Notes under the pieces: generated by a model
Seen by the model: the letters and a program-made list of their open reading frames with translations, nothing else
Database searches by the model: none
Told to the model about the DNA's origin: nothing
Made by a program: the position numbers and the translations under genes
Part shown: positions 7,877 to 17,096 of the stretch, one piece after another
Numbering within the stretch: position 1 is the first letter of the stretch
Layout: every line of letters starts with the position of its first letter
DNA from: an uncultured Saprospiraceae bacterium
GTDB taxonomy: Bacteria > Bacteroidota > Bacteroidia > Chitinophagales > Saprospiraceae
Reading direction: 5' to 3'
Assembly (NCBI GenBank): GCA_937926205.1
Contig: CALEYL010000027.1
Location: 1 to 64,000, forward strand
Length of the DNA: 64,000 bases

Positions 7877-9194
7877 CCTTGTCTTTGAAGACCACGCCGT
7901 ATTCTTCCAATTCTTTCAATACGGGCTCGTACACTTCACGCATAACCGGAATCTGTACGCCTCTGGATTGGATTTTGCTTTCCATGACCAATTTCACGAA
8001 AATACCCAGCGGCAGACCCACCAAACGCGCCATCGCCGTGTCCGATTCGTTTTCGCCTTTCATCACCATCGTGGAAGTGTGCTTGCGCTTCCTGCCTTCG
8101 AGTTCGTATTCGATCTCGTGCTGCATGATGACCATGTCTTTGTCATTGGGATTCAGTTTCCATTTACTCAGGAGCAATTGTTCCAGGATGAGGGCAGGGA
8201 TGGCATTGGGAACTTTGATCCTCGTTTTTTTGAAAAGGCCCAGCCACTCTAATTTTTTCATGACTGGCGAGTCTGGATCTTCGCGAATCAGTGCTGCGAT
8301 GCGCTCCTTGACCGAACCAGTCCCTTCCGGCACATAAGCTTCCATGAGTTCGTGGTATGATAATTTGCCGGAATCGTAGATCGGGAAAGCGGTGTCGGTC
8401 AGTCCGATTTTGATCAGGGCTGCCCAGGCATCACAAAAGCCTTTATGGCGCAGGGTGCCGCGCAGAATATTTGGAATGCCGCTCAGGCCATAAACGTCGC
8501 GATACAGCAAAGAATCGCGGTTGGCGTAAGCTTCCCACTCGCCCATATCCTGAATTTGCACCGGCCAGTGCTCCCGAAACAAGCGGTGATAAGGGATGTA
8601 TTTGAACTTGCCGTTTTCGAAATATTGGGCTGTGCCTGTGCCCGATCGAACAACGTTGCGGGGGTTCCAGGTAAATTTATAGTGCCAGGGGTTATCGTCG
8701 CTTTCCGGGGCGACAAGTCCGCCGGCATAGGAACGGAAAGCCGTGATTTTCCCACCTTTGATTTTGATGTTTTCGATGCGCTGCATGGCCGACATGTGGT
8801 CGATTCCGGGATCAAGCCCCAATTCGCCCATGAAAATCAGTTCGTGGCTGCGCACTTTATCGCCGAGCTTCTGCATCTCCTGTGAAACGTAAGAAGCCGT
8901 AATCAGGTGTTTTTTCAATTTCACACAATCCTGCGCGACCTCAAAATGGAGGTGCGCTGGCAACAGCGAAACGACCACATCCGCCCGTCCTATGAGCTCG
9001 CGTCGGTCGTTGTCTTTTAGGGCGTCGAGCCACGTGGCGCGGCCGTTGGGGTGGTTGTTTACCTTTCGTTCGGCCAGAGCCGGATCTGCGTCTGCAACCG
9101 TTACAAACCAGTTATTTTCCTTAGCTTTGTTCAGCGTGTAATTGATCAGCGCAGTTGCAGAACGACCTGCGCCAATGATCAGGATGTTATTCAT
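7863..9194 (-). CDS. Saccharopine dehydrogenase family protein
   Basis: The 443-aa protein starts with a Rossmann motif (ILIIGAGRSATALINY) and has the saccharopine dehydrogenase C-terminal domain, with AGGLVAPESDDNPWHYKFTW and NRDSLLYRDVYGL segments typical of eukaryotic LYS9-like enzymes. These interconvert saccharopine with glutamate and aminoadipate semialdehyde using NAD(P). In Bacteroidota the gene is common and its physiological role, lysine degradation or another amino-acid reaction, is not settled. The frame is open to a TTG at 9206, but the ATG at 9194 places the glycine-rich motif right at the N-terminus and is preferred. It is divergent from cdd with a 53-base gap and overlaps the flippase gene downstream. 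Confidence 0.88.
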   Translation of the reverse strand: MNNILIIGAGRSATALINYTLNKAKENNWFVTVADADPALAERKVNNHPNGRATWLDALKDNDRRELIGRADVVVSLLPAHLHFEVAQDCVKLKKHLITASYVSQEMQKLGDKVRSHELIFMGELGLDPGIDHMSAMQRIENIKIKGGKITAFRSYAGGLVAPESDDNPWHYKFTWNPRNVVRSGTGTAQYFENGKFKYIPYHRLFREHWPVQIQDMGEWEAYANRDSLLYRDVYGLSGIPNILRGTLRHKGFCDAWAALIKIGLTDTAFPIYDSGKLSYHELMEAYVPEGTGSVKERIAALIREDPDSPVMKKLEWLGLFKKTRIKVPNAIPALILEQLLLSKWKLNPNDKDMVIMQHEIEYELEGRKRKHTSTMVMKGENESDTAMARLVGLPLGIFVKLVMESKIQSRGVQIPVMREVYEPVLKELEEYGVVFKDKDEAI

Positions 9195-9247
9195 GATGAT
9201 TTTCAATTTGCGCGCAATTTATACTCTATGAAGCAAATTAACTATTC

Positions 9248-9733
9248 ATGACGGAAAAACAGTTGCACATTGCGCTGCGGATTTACGATGCGAAAGAAGA
9301 ACTGACGGCGTCCGACGCTGAATTATTGTCTGAAGCACAGGCTGCTTTGTCAAAATCTTATGCACCGTATTCCAAATTTCAGGTTGGAGCTGCGGTGCGT
9401 TTGAAAAACGGGATGGTCATCAGCGGCGCCAATCAGGAAAATGCCGCCTATCCGATGTGTCTTTGTGCTGAACAGGTGACGCTGGCGGCCGCTGCTTCGC
9501 AATATCCCGGCATTGCCATTGATACCATTGCCATTACTGTTCGCAGTTTGGTCAAACGGATTGAACAGCCCGCTTCACCTTGCGGGGCCTGTCGCCAGGT
9601 GCTCTGTGAAACGGAATCCCGATATGGTCAGCCCATTCGGGTGATTCTGCAGGGCGAAAGCGGCCCGGTGTTCACGCTGGAACGGGCCGGGGATTTGATG
9701 CCGCTGTCGTTTGACGGCAGTTTTTTGGAGTGA
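9248..9733 (+). CDS. cdd: Cytidine deaminase
   Basis: The 161-aa enzyme hydrolytically deaminates cytidine and deoxycytidine to uridine forms in pyrimidine salvage. It carries the zinc signature CAE (Cys73, catalytic Glu75) and PCGACRQVL (Cys112, Cys115), plus the substrate-binding YSKFQVGAA and NQENAAYPMCLCAE blocks. Length is that of the homotetrameric-type Cdd with a short N-terminal extension typical of Bacteroidota. It is divergent from the saccharopine dehydrogenase-like gene; the 53-base gap must hold both promoters. The following lipoprotein gene seems to have its own promoter. Confidence 0.96.
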   Translation: MTEKQLHIALRIYDAKEELTASDAELLSEAQAALSKSYAPYSKFQVGAAVRLKNGMVISGANQENAAYPMCLCAEQVTLAAAASQYPGIAIDTIAITVRSLVKRIEQPASPCGACRQVLCETESRYGQPIRVILQGESGPVFTLERAGDLMPLSFDGSFLE

Positions 9734-9739
9734 GTTCTA

Positions 9740-9747
9740 TATCTTTG
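9740..9747 (+). promoter_or_regulatory. Bacteroidota -7 box for the esterase gene
   Basis: TATCTTTG matches TAnnTTTG and lies 18 bases before the ATG at 9765, so transcription would start just upstream of the start codon. A TTTG at 9710-9713 is a possible but slightly distant -33 element. Confidence 0.5.
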
Positions 9748-9764
9748 GTCATAAATCACCATCT

Positions 9765-11498
9765 ATGAAAAAGACTTTATTCGGTCTTGGCGTTTTGTTG
9801 AGTTTGTTAAACGCGTGTACCAATCCGGCGCCTGAAAACGGGGCTGCATTGTTTACGATAACCTATCCCGACAGCCTGGGCCCCGGGCCTTTTGACGGGC
9901 GCCTTTTGTTGATGCTTTCTACAAATGGCGAGAAAGAACCCCGCATGGAAATTGGTGACGGCCCGAAAACGCAGCTCGCTTTCGGTATGGATGTCGAAAA
10001 CTGGCTTCCAGGGGAAACCCGAAGCGTGGACGCCAAAGCTTTTGGCTATCCCATTGAATCGCTTACTGATGTGCCGGCAGGAGAATACTACGTGCAGGCA
10101 TTGCTTCACAAGTACGAAACCTTCAAACGCAGCGACGGGCATACCGTGAAGTTGCCCATGGACCGCGGCGAGGGCCAGCAATGGAATCTGGCGCCCGGCA
10201 ACCTCTACAGCAAACCGGTTAAAATCAATTTTGATCCCTCCAACACTGTGCCAACGGCCATTGTTATGGACCAGCAAATAGCGCCCATCCCGCAACCCGA
10301 GGATACGGAATACGTGAAACACATCAAGATAAAAAGCAAATTACTGAGTGAATTCTGGGGCCGCGACATGTACCTCGGCGCGCACATTCTGCTGCCTGAA
10401 GGCTGGGCAGAACACCCGGATGTGAAATACCCGCTGGCGATTTTTCATGGCCATTTTCCGGCGGATTTCAGCGGGTGGCGTACGGTGCCTGCCGACACCA
10501 CCATGCCTTGTGAATACAGTGAGCGCTTTCATTTAGACTGCTATAACCGCATCCAGCAGCAGGAAGCTTACGATTTTTACAAGATGTGGACAGGCCCCGA
10601 TTTTCCTCGTGTACTGGCCATTGAAATCCAGCATCCAACACCTTATTATGACGACTCTTATGCCGTGAATTCCCAAAATCTGGGGCCTTACGGCGATGCG
10701 CTGACTTACGAACTCATACCCTATATCGAAGAAAAATTCCGGGGCATTGGTGAAGGCTGGGCCCGTTTTATGTATGGCGGTTCCACCGGCGGCTGGGAAG
10801 TTCTGGCGGCCCAGGTATTTTATCCTGATGAATACAATGGTTGCTATGCGGCCTGCCCCGATCCCATTGACTTTCGGGCTTATACAGTTGTCAACCTGTA
10901 CGAAGACAAAAATGCTTATTTTCTGGATAGCGAGTTCAAAAAAACGCCTCGTCCGGCACAGCGCGACTACCTTGGCCACGTCAGCGCCACACTGCAGGAG
11001 GTCAATTACCGCGAACTGGTACTCGGCGACAAAAGCCGCTCGGGGCAGCAATGGGACATTTGGGAGGCCGTATATTCCCCTGTCGGGGCAGACGGCTATC
11101 CTCAGCGGATCTGGGATAAAAAAACGGGGGACATTGATACCACAGTTGCTAAATTCTGGCGCGAAAACTACGATTTGGCTTACATCCTGAAACGCGACTG
11201 GAAAAAGCTGGGGCCAAAGCTGAAAGGCAAAATCAAAATCTATTGCGGCGACATGGACAACTACTACCTCAACAACGCCGTCTACCTGATGGAAGACATC
11301 CTGAAGTCAACGACCGATCCATACTACGACGGCGAAGTTGACTATGGCGATCGGGCCGAACACTGCTGGAATGGCGACCATTCTCAACCCAATGCCATTT
11401 CCCGCTTGAGGTATCACCGCATGTTTATCCCGAAATGGGCCGAAGAGGTGAAGACGAGGGCGCCTAAGGGGGCGGATTTGAAGGGGTGGCGGTATTGA
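9765..11498 (+). CDS. Secreted esterase-like lipoprotein (alpha/beta hydrolase)
   Basis: The 577-aa protein starts with a lipoprotein signal peptide (MKKTLFGLGVLLSLLNAC, lipobox LNAC with Cys18), so it should be anchored in the outer membrane or periplasm. Residues about 185-570 look like a putative esterase (enterochelin esterase-like alpha/beta hydrolase) domain: an oxyanion region with YPLAIFHGHFPADF, and a nucleophile elbow FMYGGSTGGWEVLAAQVFYPDEYNG. The catalytic acid and histidine are likely the D in KIYCGDMDNYYLNN and the H in HCWNGDHS. The N-terminal about 170 residues are a beta-rich extra domain. The frame is open upstream to 9711 within cdd, but the promoter at 9740-9747 and the signal peptide fix the ATG at 9765. 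The substrate is unknown. Confidence 0.8.
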   Translation: MKKTLFGLGVLLSLLNACTNPAPENGAALFTITYPDSLGPGPFDGRLLLMLSTNGEKEPRMEIGDGPKTQLAFGMDVENWLPGETRSVDAKAFGYPIESLTDVPAGEYYVQALLHKYETFKRSDGHTVKLPMDRGEGQQWNLAPGNLYSKPVKINFDPSNTVPTAIVMDQQIAPIPQPEDTEYVKHIKIKSKLLSEFWGRDMYLGAHILLPEGWAEHPDVKYPLAIFHGHFPADFSGWRTVPADTTMPCEYSERFHLDCYNRIQQQEAYDFYKMWTGPDFPRVLAIEIQHPTPYYDDSYAVNSQNLGPYGDALTYELIPYIEEKFRGIGEGWARFMYGGSTGGWEVLAAQVFYPDEYNGCYAACPDPIDFRAYTVVNLYEDKNAYFLDSEFKKTPRPAQRDYLGHVSATLQEVNYRELVLGDKSRSGQQWDIWEAVYSPVGADGYPQRIWDKKTGDIDTTVAKFWRENYDLAYILKRDWKKLGPKLKGKIKIYCGDMDNYYLNNAVYLMEDILKSTTDPYYDGEVDYGDRAEHCWNGDHSQPNAISRLRYHRMFIPKWAEEVKTRAPKGADLKGWRY

Positions 11499-11521
11499 TA
11501 GGAGCGGGAAGCTACGGGGCA

Positions 11522-13840
11522 TCAAGTCCTTCTGTAATCCTCCAGATCATTCACAATAGCCAAAAGGTGCTCTATAATGTTGTTCCTTCTGGTTAAAATG
11601 TTTTCAGAGGAATCAGTCCCTCCTTCTTTGGCAGCAAAGAGCAAATGGATTTGGTCGCTTTGAACAACCACTCGATTGGCTATGTCTTTGTATTCTTTGG
11701 CAACTTCAAATAGAATATCTACGGCTTTTTCGAGGTCCCCTTTGCTAATTAATTTTCTTATGGTTTGGATGTCGCTTTTTAAACCCTCTTCGATAATTTT
11801 CCGAACCTCCCGATTGGAAGTGGCTTGGTAATTGGAAAGTTCAAAGGCGTTACCGGTCAGATACAACTTGTGCAACTGATCTTTTAGCAGTTCCAATTCC
11901 TTAGGAAAAATTGAAAACTGGTTGTGTGACAGATTTAACTCCCGCAATGATTTCAGGTCAGCGATTTCTTTTGGCAAAGTTCTCAACTTATTGTAGCTAA
12001 AGTCGATGGTCTGAAGTTTTTCGCAGGAACTGATGCTGACGGGGACGGTTTCCAGATTTTTCTCGCGGAAGACCAATTGGGTCCTGCTTTTTTCCTTTCG
12101 GATGATGTGTTTAAGGGCATGTTCTCCTGCGTACACAAATTTATGGATTTTTAGCCGGAATGCACTGATGGCGCTTTTATAGCCTTCAGGCCATTTCCCC
12201 TGCACCAATTTTCTGTAATTTTTTTCAAGTTTGTTCCGACTATCCTTTTTTATATTCCATTTTTCAAATTCAGTAAGCAAATCAGAAATATCTTCCATAA
12301 AATCTTTGTAGGCAAGGGGGATAATCTGCTGCATGGATGTGGCAAATACAGATCCGTCTTTTTCATCTCTTTCCAGAGACTCCTGCCTCAATTTGTTGAT
12401 TTTTAATTCCCGGAGGGCAATTTTCGCCCAACGTTCATGATCGTCTATGTCATCAAGGCGTTTGCACCAATGCATTAATTCTTCAACCGAAAAATAGCTT
12501 TCTTCTACCTGCCGCTTGAAAAGAGAAAGCAAATTGTATTTGAACAGAGCGGGCGTGCAGATTGGATCGCCGCCGTCCGACAAGCGCCAAAGGTCATCAT
12601 ACGCGTGGATGCCCAATTGCCATAGTTTGTCTTTGAGCGCATATGGAAATGAAGAAATCGGGCATATCCAGTATTTTCCTAGGGGGCCTATTTTGAGAGC
12701 TGCTGCGCTGCTTTTGTGCTCGTTGCGTAAACGCGCCATAAGGTCATGGCCATATTCACGCCTTTTTCTTTTCTTTTGTGCGCTGCCAAGGAGATAGTCA
12801 AGAAGCAGGACATCATAAACCTGAGATTTCATTTTTTCAACACAACTGTCAATGACTTCATTGTCTTTTCCTGGCGATTCAATTTTTACCCGATAGCTTT
12901 TAGAAGAGATAATTTGTTCAATCAAATCTTTTTTTGAAAGTTTGCAGCTGTCATTATAGGAAGAAATCGGTTTTTCGGCATAGTCATCTATTAATAACAA
13001 TTGCCATTGAAGCTTATTAGGTGTTTTATTTTTTTTGCTGAGCTCTTGTAACCCACAGAGGTATTTTTCGTGTCTTTCGATTTTTTCTTCCATATACGAT
13101 TCAGAATGGAATTTAAATGGGGTTACCACTTCATAGTGCCCAGTTCTGCCAATTTTTGCGATATAAGAATTCTTCATCATTCGCAGTTGGAATTCTAAAT
13201 TAGCGCGTGCGGAATTTGTTGCGTAACGTTCTTCCTGATGCCAGGTATGTATCTGTGAAATGGTCTTTTCAAATAATTCCCTGAATCCTTTTTCCCTATT
13301 TTTACGAGGGTAAACTGGTATGTATCGATGCCAGATACTTGAATCAAAAAATTTGAACCGGGAGTCCAGACGGAGTTTTTCCAGATGGGGCATGTCTTCC
13401 GCCAATTCGTAGCCATCCTTTTCTGTATATAGCTCCATAACATCTTCATAGCCAATGGTTATGACAGGGTGGTAATAAAGTTTTGGGAGCGGTACTAAAT
13501 GTGCACTGTCATTCGGCTGCCAGTTTTTTTGTTCTACGATTGGCCGGAGCGCATGCGGACTATTGCTACTTACCAAATTATAATAGGTAGAGGGATCCGC
13601 CATGTGTTTCATTTTCAGAAAAAGAACGATAATCCGGTGTTCGAATGGAGGCTGCTCGTCCAGTTTTTGGGGGTAAAAAGGTGTGATTTTCATTGAACCA
13701 GCCAGCGGGCTGATTAATGCAATCAGATTGTTCCATATATTAAATTTCAATGCGGCTACTTTATCTTTATCATCAAAAAGAATCGGTTCGGGCTGGAATT
13801 TATCATTCATCGCATAAAATAGTAAACTAACAGGTTTCAT
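11522..13840 (-). CDS. Receiver-like / leucine-rich-repeat protein with C-terminal EAD11-like domain
   Basis: This 772-aa cytoplasmic protein is the last gene of the 20.6-11.5 kb operon. The first about 260 residues are unrecognised. Residues about 278-425 look like a degenerate receiver: LLLIDDY (282-287 region), VYDVLLLDYLLG (Asp348), then a strand at 390-396 and a GIHAYDDLW stretch where a receiver would have its last strand. A helical segment follows (430-585), then three to four leucine-rich repeats (588-670, with LPKEIADLKSLRELNLSHNQ). Residues 688-770 form a helical domain with the pattern of the effector-associated domain EAD11 (I-KLI--GDLEKAVDIL, then a long helix and NNIIEHLLAIVNDL). 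The ATG at 13840 overlaps the regulator's stop by four bases (ATGA). In known systems EADs recruit effectors by homotypic pairing; that role here is inferred. Confidence 0.7.
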   Translation of the reverse strand: MKPVSLLFYAMNDKFQPEPILFDDKDKVAALKFNIWNNLIALISPLAGSMKITPFYPQKLDEQPPFEHRIIVLFLKMKHMADPSTYYNLVSSNSPHALRPIVEQKNWQPNDSAHLVPLPKLYYHPVITIGYEDVMELYTEKDGYELAEDMPHLEKLRLDSRFKFFDSSIWHRYIPVYPRKNREKGFRELFEKTISQIHTWHQEERYATNSARANLEFQLRMMKNSYIAKIGRTGHYEVVTPFKFHSESYMEEKIERHEKYLCGLQELSKKNKTPNKLQWQLLLIDDYAEKPISSYNDSCKLSKKDLIEQIISSKSYRVKIESPGKDNEVIDSCVEKMKSQVYDVLLLDYLLGSAQKKRKRREYGHDLMARLRNEHKSSAAALKIGPLGKYWICPISSFPYALKDKLWQLGIHAYDDLWRLSDGGDPICTPALFKYNLLSLFKRQVEESYFSVEELMHWCKRLDDIDDHERWAKIALRELKINKLRQESLERDEKDGSVFATSMQQIIPLAYKDFMEDISDLLTEFEKWNIKKDSRNKLEKNYRKLVQGKWPEGYKSAISAFRLKIHKFVYAGEHALKHIIRKEKSRTQLVFREKNLETVPVSISSCEKLQTIDFSYNKLRTLPKEIADLKSLRELNLSHNQFSIFPKELELLKDQLHKLYLTGNAFELSNYQATSNREVRKIIEEGLKSDIQTIRKLISKGDLEKAVDILFEVAKEYKDIANRVVVQSDQIHLLFAAKEGGTDSSENILTRRNNIIEHLLAIVNDLEDYRRT

Positions 13841-15354
13841 AGGAGGTCTGTAGGTTTTATGTAACGTTTGTATTTTTTGCTGATTACCGGAAAAGATGAA
13901 AACAGGTGTGGAAATTTGCTGTAAAAGGAGGTAATGCAATAATTGAGATTATCGGATTTGCCGGCTTTGTCGTATCCAAGAGCAAAGGCAACGTCTTTTT
14001 TGATGCCATTGTATTGAATGAGCGATGCCTCAATACGCCTTAGTTCAAGAATGGCTTGTTGTTCTTCCAAAGAATGATTCCCTTCCGGAATAGTTAAAGC
14101 TATTGGAGCGTGGTTTTCGGTATGGTGCACGATGGTTCCGGGCACAAAAGCACGAATTTCTTCAGGCAGGCATTCCGGGTCAATAGCATCACGGTTGAGA
14201 ATTTTCCGGCGCATCATCATGCTGCGGATGCTGTTAACCAATTCACGAATATTTCCAGGCCAATGATAATTCAACAGCATGGCCATTACTTCTGGCGGAA
14301 TTATTTGTTCGTCGTAGGATTGTTGTTTTAGATAGTGACGAATGATGAGTGGTATATCTTCCCGGCGCTCCCGAAGAGCGGGAATATAAATAACCATAGC
14401 TTTTAGGCGTTGGTACAGATCCTCTCTGAAGTTTCCGGAAGCAACTTCTTCACGAAGGTTACGGTGCGTAGCTGTGACAATTTGAACATCCAGCTGAATG
14501 TCCTGATCCCAGCCGATAGGACGAATAAGACGGGTTTCAAGAAAGCGAAGTAATTTTATCTGGATATCGGCATTGACATCGCCGATTTCATCCAGTAGCA
14601 GTACGCCTCCATTGGCCTGGCGGAAGTATCCTTCTTTATCAAATTCGGCGTTCGTGAAGCTGCCTTTTTTATGTCCAAATAGTTCGCTTTCAAGCATTTC
14701 TTTAGGAATGGCTGAAAGGTTTACGCCAACAAAAGGGCCATCCCGCCGAGCGCCCTGCTGATGCAGAAACCTTGCTGCTACCTCTTTGCCGGTGCCTGTT
14801 TCGCCAGTTAGCAGCACCGTTATTTCCGGTTCTTCTGATACTATCGTTAATGTTCGCTTGATCTCTAATACTTGTGTCGTTTCTCCAATAAAAGGATAAG
14901 ATTGCGAAATCTGATGTTTTAAGATAGCCGTTTCCTGCTTTAATTTGATGTTTTCTTTGTGTAAATCCCGGTTCTCAATTATCGTTCGGAATTGTTTGTC
15001 CCAGAGTTTGTAGTCTAATTCTTTTTTGTGTAAATAAGTTTTTGCCCCTTTGTTTATGGCTTCAATAACGACACTGATCTTACTCTCTTTCGTAATCACG
15101 ATGATGGGAATATCCGGAAACTTTTCTCCCAGTTCCGGAATCAGGTTTAGGCCAACGGTCACATCTTCATTGCCATGCAAATCGAGGTCTAATAATATAA
15201 GGTCATAAGTATCTTTTCCGTTTAATTTTTTTCTCAGTTCAAATTCATCTCGCGCACCTTCAAAAAGATAACCTTCTCTTAGCGCAAGGCGAAGATTTTT
15301 ATGAAACTCAAAGTCATCATCTACTACTAATATCCGATAATTAATTTTCAACAT
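13837..15354 (-). CDS. Sigma54-type response regulator (NtrC family)
   Basis: The 505-aa protein has an N-terminal receiver (acidic pair DDD near residues 12-14, phospho-acceptor Asp56, conserved T/K positions at TKES and LHKKE), followed by an AAA+ sigma54-activator domain: Walker A GETGTGKE (about 184-191), Walker B GGVLLLDEIGD (about 249-259), and the sensor segment REDLYQRL. The sigma54-contacting loop reads GSFTNA instead of the canonical GAFTGA. The C-terminus (about 425-505) has a Fis-like helix start with NGIKKDVAFALGY but an unusual following region ending in a basic tail. The ATG at 15354 is preferred over the upstream TTG at 15366 and overlaps the preceding gene by 14 bases. It would activate transcription, presumably after signalling from the kinase-like protein encoded upstream. 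Confidence 0.9.
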   Translation of the reverse strand: MLKINYRILVVDDDFEFHKNLRLALREGYLFEGARDEFELRKKLNGKDTYDLILLDLDLHGNEDVTVGLNLIPELGEKFPDIPIIVITKESKISVVIEAINKGAKTYLHKKELDYKLWDKQFRTIIENRDLHKENIKLKQETAILKHQISQSYPFIGETTQVLEIKRTLTIVSEEPEITVLLTGETGTGKEVAARFLHQQGARRDGPFVGVNLSAIPKEMLESELFGHKKGSFTNAEFDKEGYFRQANGGVLLLDEIGDVNADIQIKLLRFLETRLIRPIGWDQDIQLDVQIVTATHRNLREEVASGNFREDLYQRLKAMVIYIPALRERREDIPLIIRHYLKQQSYDEQIIPPEVMAMLLNYHWPGNIRELVNSIRSMMMRRKILNRDAIDPECLPEEIRAFVPGTIVHHTENHAPIALTIPEGNHSLEEQQAILELRRIEASLIQYNGIKKDVAFALGYDKAGKSDNLNYCITSFYSKFPHLFSSFPVISKKYKRYIKPTDLL

Positions 15355-16099
15355 AGGTTTTTTCAATGGCGTTTAGTGTATGTTGTATGTAAGTAATCGT
15401 TTCGGCACAATTGGTATCCATGAACAATTCTTCTCTTAGTCCCTTGCTGGCGAAAAAAGGCTCAACCTTTTTAATGGCCGCATGTATGTTATCCATTGTT
15501 TTGGCAAATGGTGTGTATTGGAACAAGGGATAATAGTATGACCAACGAGTTAAAAAAATAGCCCAGTGATTCCAGGTATAGCCAGAGTCAAAAGCTTCTT
15601 TGGCCGCGGTTTCATAAGAAAGTTTCCACTCCGTTATGGCATCCCGGAGAGCGGAAATCTTTCCATGGATATTGGTCAGTTCACCAACGAGGCTATCTTT
15701 TCCGTGCCCTTTAAAAAAACGGGTTAATTTGTCTTCCATTTCAATCCCTCCGGTATACACTGGCTGCCAATTTTCTGATACTCTTTTAGAATTTGCCAGC
15801 ACTTCAGAGAAACGCGAAGGTAAATTTAGTAAATCCAGATAATTAGGATGTCGTATTTCCTCGAAACCTGCACTTAATAAAACCGCATTTGGTGTTTGAA
15901 TAGCTAATCCTTTTTTCCAGAGCTGTTCAGGACTAATCCGGATTTTACCACATTTAAACGGACTAAAAAGTAGCAGGATTAAGCCGTCGGTTTTATTAGC
16001 TTCTTCAGAATAGGGCATTAGTTTACAGGCCTGGGCTTCAAAATATGAAGCATATGCCCTTATATATAATTGATCTGAAGTGAGGTAATAGATTTCCAT
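15341..16099 (-). CDS. Unknown protein of the kinase/regulator operon
   Basis: I do not recognise this 252-aa protein. It has no signal peptide or transmembrane segment. The first about 110 residues alternate short strands and helices (MEIYYLTSDQLYIRAY, DGLILLLF, NAVLLSAGFEEI), with an arrangement reminiscent of a degenerate receiver but without the acidic pocket. The remainder is mostly helical with a WNHWAIFLTRWSYYYPLFQY aromatic stretch. Its ATG follows the stop of the preceding gene without a gap, and its end overlaps the response regulator start by 14 bases, so it is certainly co-translated with them. An adaptor role between the kinase-like protein and the regulator is a guess from position alone. 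Confidence 0.7.
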   Translation of the reverse strand: MEIYYLTSDQLYIRAYASYFEAQACKLMPYSEEANKTDGLILLLFSPFKCGKIRISPEQLWKKGLAIQTPNAVLLSAGFEEIRHPNYLDLLNLPSRFSEVLANSKRVSENWQPVYTGGIEMEDKLTRFFKGHGKDSLVGELTNIHGKISALRDAITEWKLSYETAAKEAFDSGYTWNHWAIFLTRWSYYYPLFQYTPFAKTMDNIHAAIKKVEPFFASKGLREELFMDTNCAETITYIQHTLNAIEKTYVEN

Positions 16100-17065
16100 T
16101 TAATAATAAGTTTCTTCAGGCATGTCTGATAGAAGTTGCCTGAAATGACTTCTGAGGGTACGCAATACCTCCCCCGCGTCAAATTCCGTGGTATCGAAAT
16201 AATCGGGAGTGACCAGATGTCTTTCTAAATCAGCTTTTAAAACCATATAGAGATCTTTGATCGGATCGCCATAAACTTTTTGCAGGTTGGGCAAACAATC
16301 ATCCATGAGCTCTATTCGTTCATCCAGCAAGTTTTCAATCGCTTTAACCTTTTTGTGGTCTTCTTTGTCAAGTCCGACAGAAAAGGCTTTTGTCCGAAGG
16401 TATAATATCTCGTGTTCAGATAGTAAATCAAAGAAATCAGATACGAAAACAGGCTTGTTTCGAGTATAAAAATGGCACAAATGCAGCAACAGATCTTCCT
16501 TTAAATCAAATATTTTAGCTTTAAAATAATGGGTATAGTACTCCCAAACATCTTCGAATCTGCTGTAGTTAATTAAACGTTTTTCCCAGTTTAAAACGAC
16601 ATCAGCCGCTTCACCCCCACTGCTGCCGCCAAAGGTGCCTTCCTGAGAGTGGTCTGTATCTGCAAGGAGCCCTTTTTTATTGATACCGGTATAAATGTAA
16701 TCGCGACCATCACTAAAAAGGAAGCATTTAATATTGCGGGAAATGCCATTCGGCGGATTGATAAAATGGTCCAGAATTTTACTGACTTCATTACCACTAT
16801 ACCCGGCTCTTCGATGTAAAAATACATATATTGGAGCATTGGCGTCACAAGCTTCAATCAATTTCTGAATTTCAACCTCTCTTGTTTTAAAAGGAGTTGT
16901 ATCGCGTATGCAATAGATACAATCTGCGCCGTATGCCTCATTGTTTTCCGGATGGCTGACTCGCCATGTGCCACTACCTGGTTCTGAAATACTTTTTTCC
17001 CATTTCCATACAATAATCATAATTCTTGGGGTAGCTTGCTTTTCTTTTAATATCATCATACTCAT
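16100..17065 (-). CDS. Unknown protein of the kinase/regulator operon
   Basis: This 321-aa soluble protein is not recognised. The N-terminal half looks like an alpha/beta fold (RIMIIVWKWEKS, YGADCIYCIRD, NAPIYVFLHRRAGY, NIKCFLFSDGRDYIYTG), and a glycine/serine-rich loop (GTFGGSSGGE) follows at about residue 143-152. The C-terminal half is helical and rich in charged residues. It lies 31 bases after the kinase-like gene, and its TAA stop directly abuts the ATG of the next gene. The start could be the ATG at 17065 or a later one such as 17020 (MIIVWKW), where the alpha/beta fold begins. The loop might bind a nucleotide or phosphate, but no standard motif is present. Confidence 0.7.
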   Translation of the reverse strand: MSMMILKEKQATPRIMIIVWKWEKSISEPGSGTWRVSHPENNEAYGADCIYCIRDTTPFKTREVEIQKLIEACDANAPIYVFLHRRAGYSGNEVSKILDHFINPPNGISRNIKCFLFSDGRDYIYTGINKKGLLADTDHSQEGTFGGSSGGEAADVVLNWEKRLINYSRFEDVWEYYTHYFKAKIFDLKEDLLLHLCHFYTRNKPVFVSDFFDLLSEHEILYLRTKAFSVGLDKEDHKKVKAIENLLDERIELMDDCLPNLQKVYGDPIKDLYMVLKADLERHLVTPDYFDTTEFDAGEVLRTLRSHFRQLLSDMPEETYY

Positions 17066-17096
17066 CCGCTTTCAGAATCATAAAATTTCTTATTAT

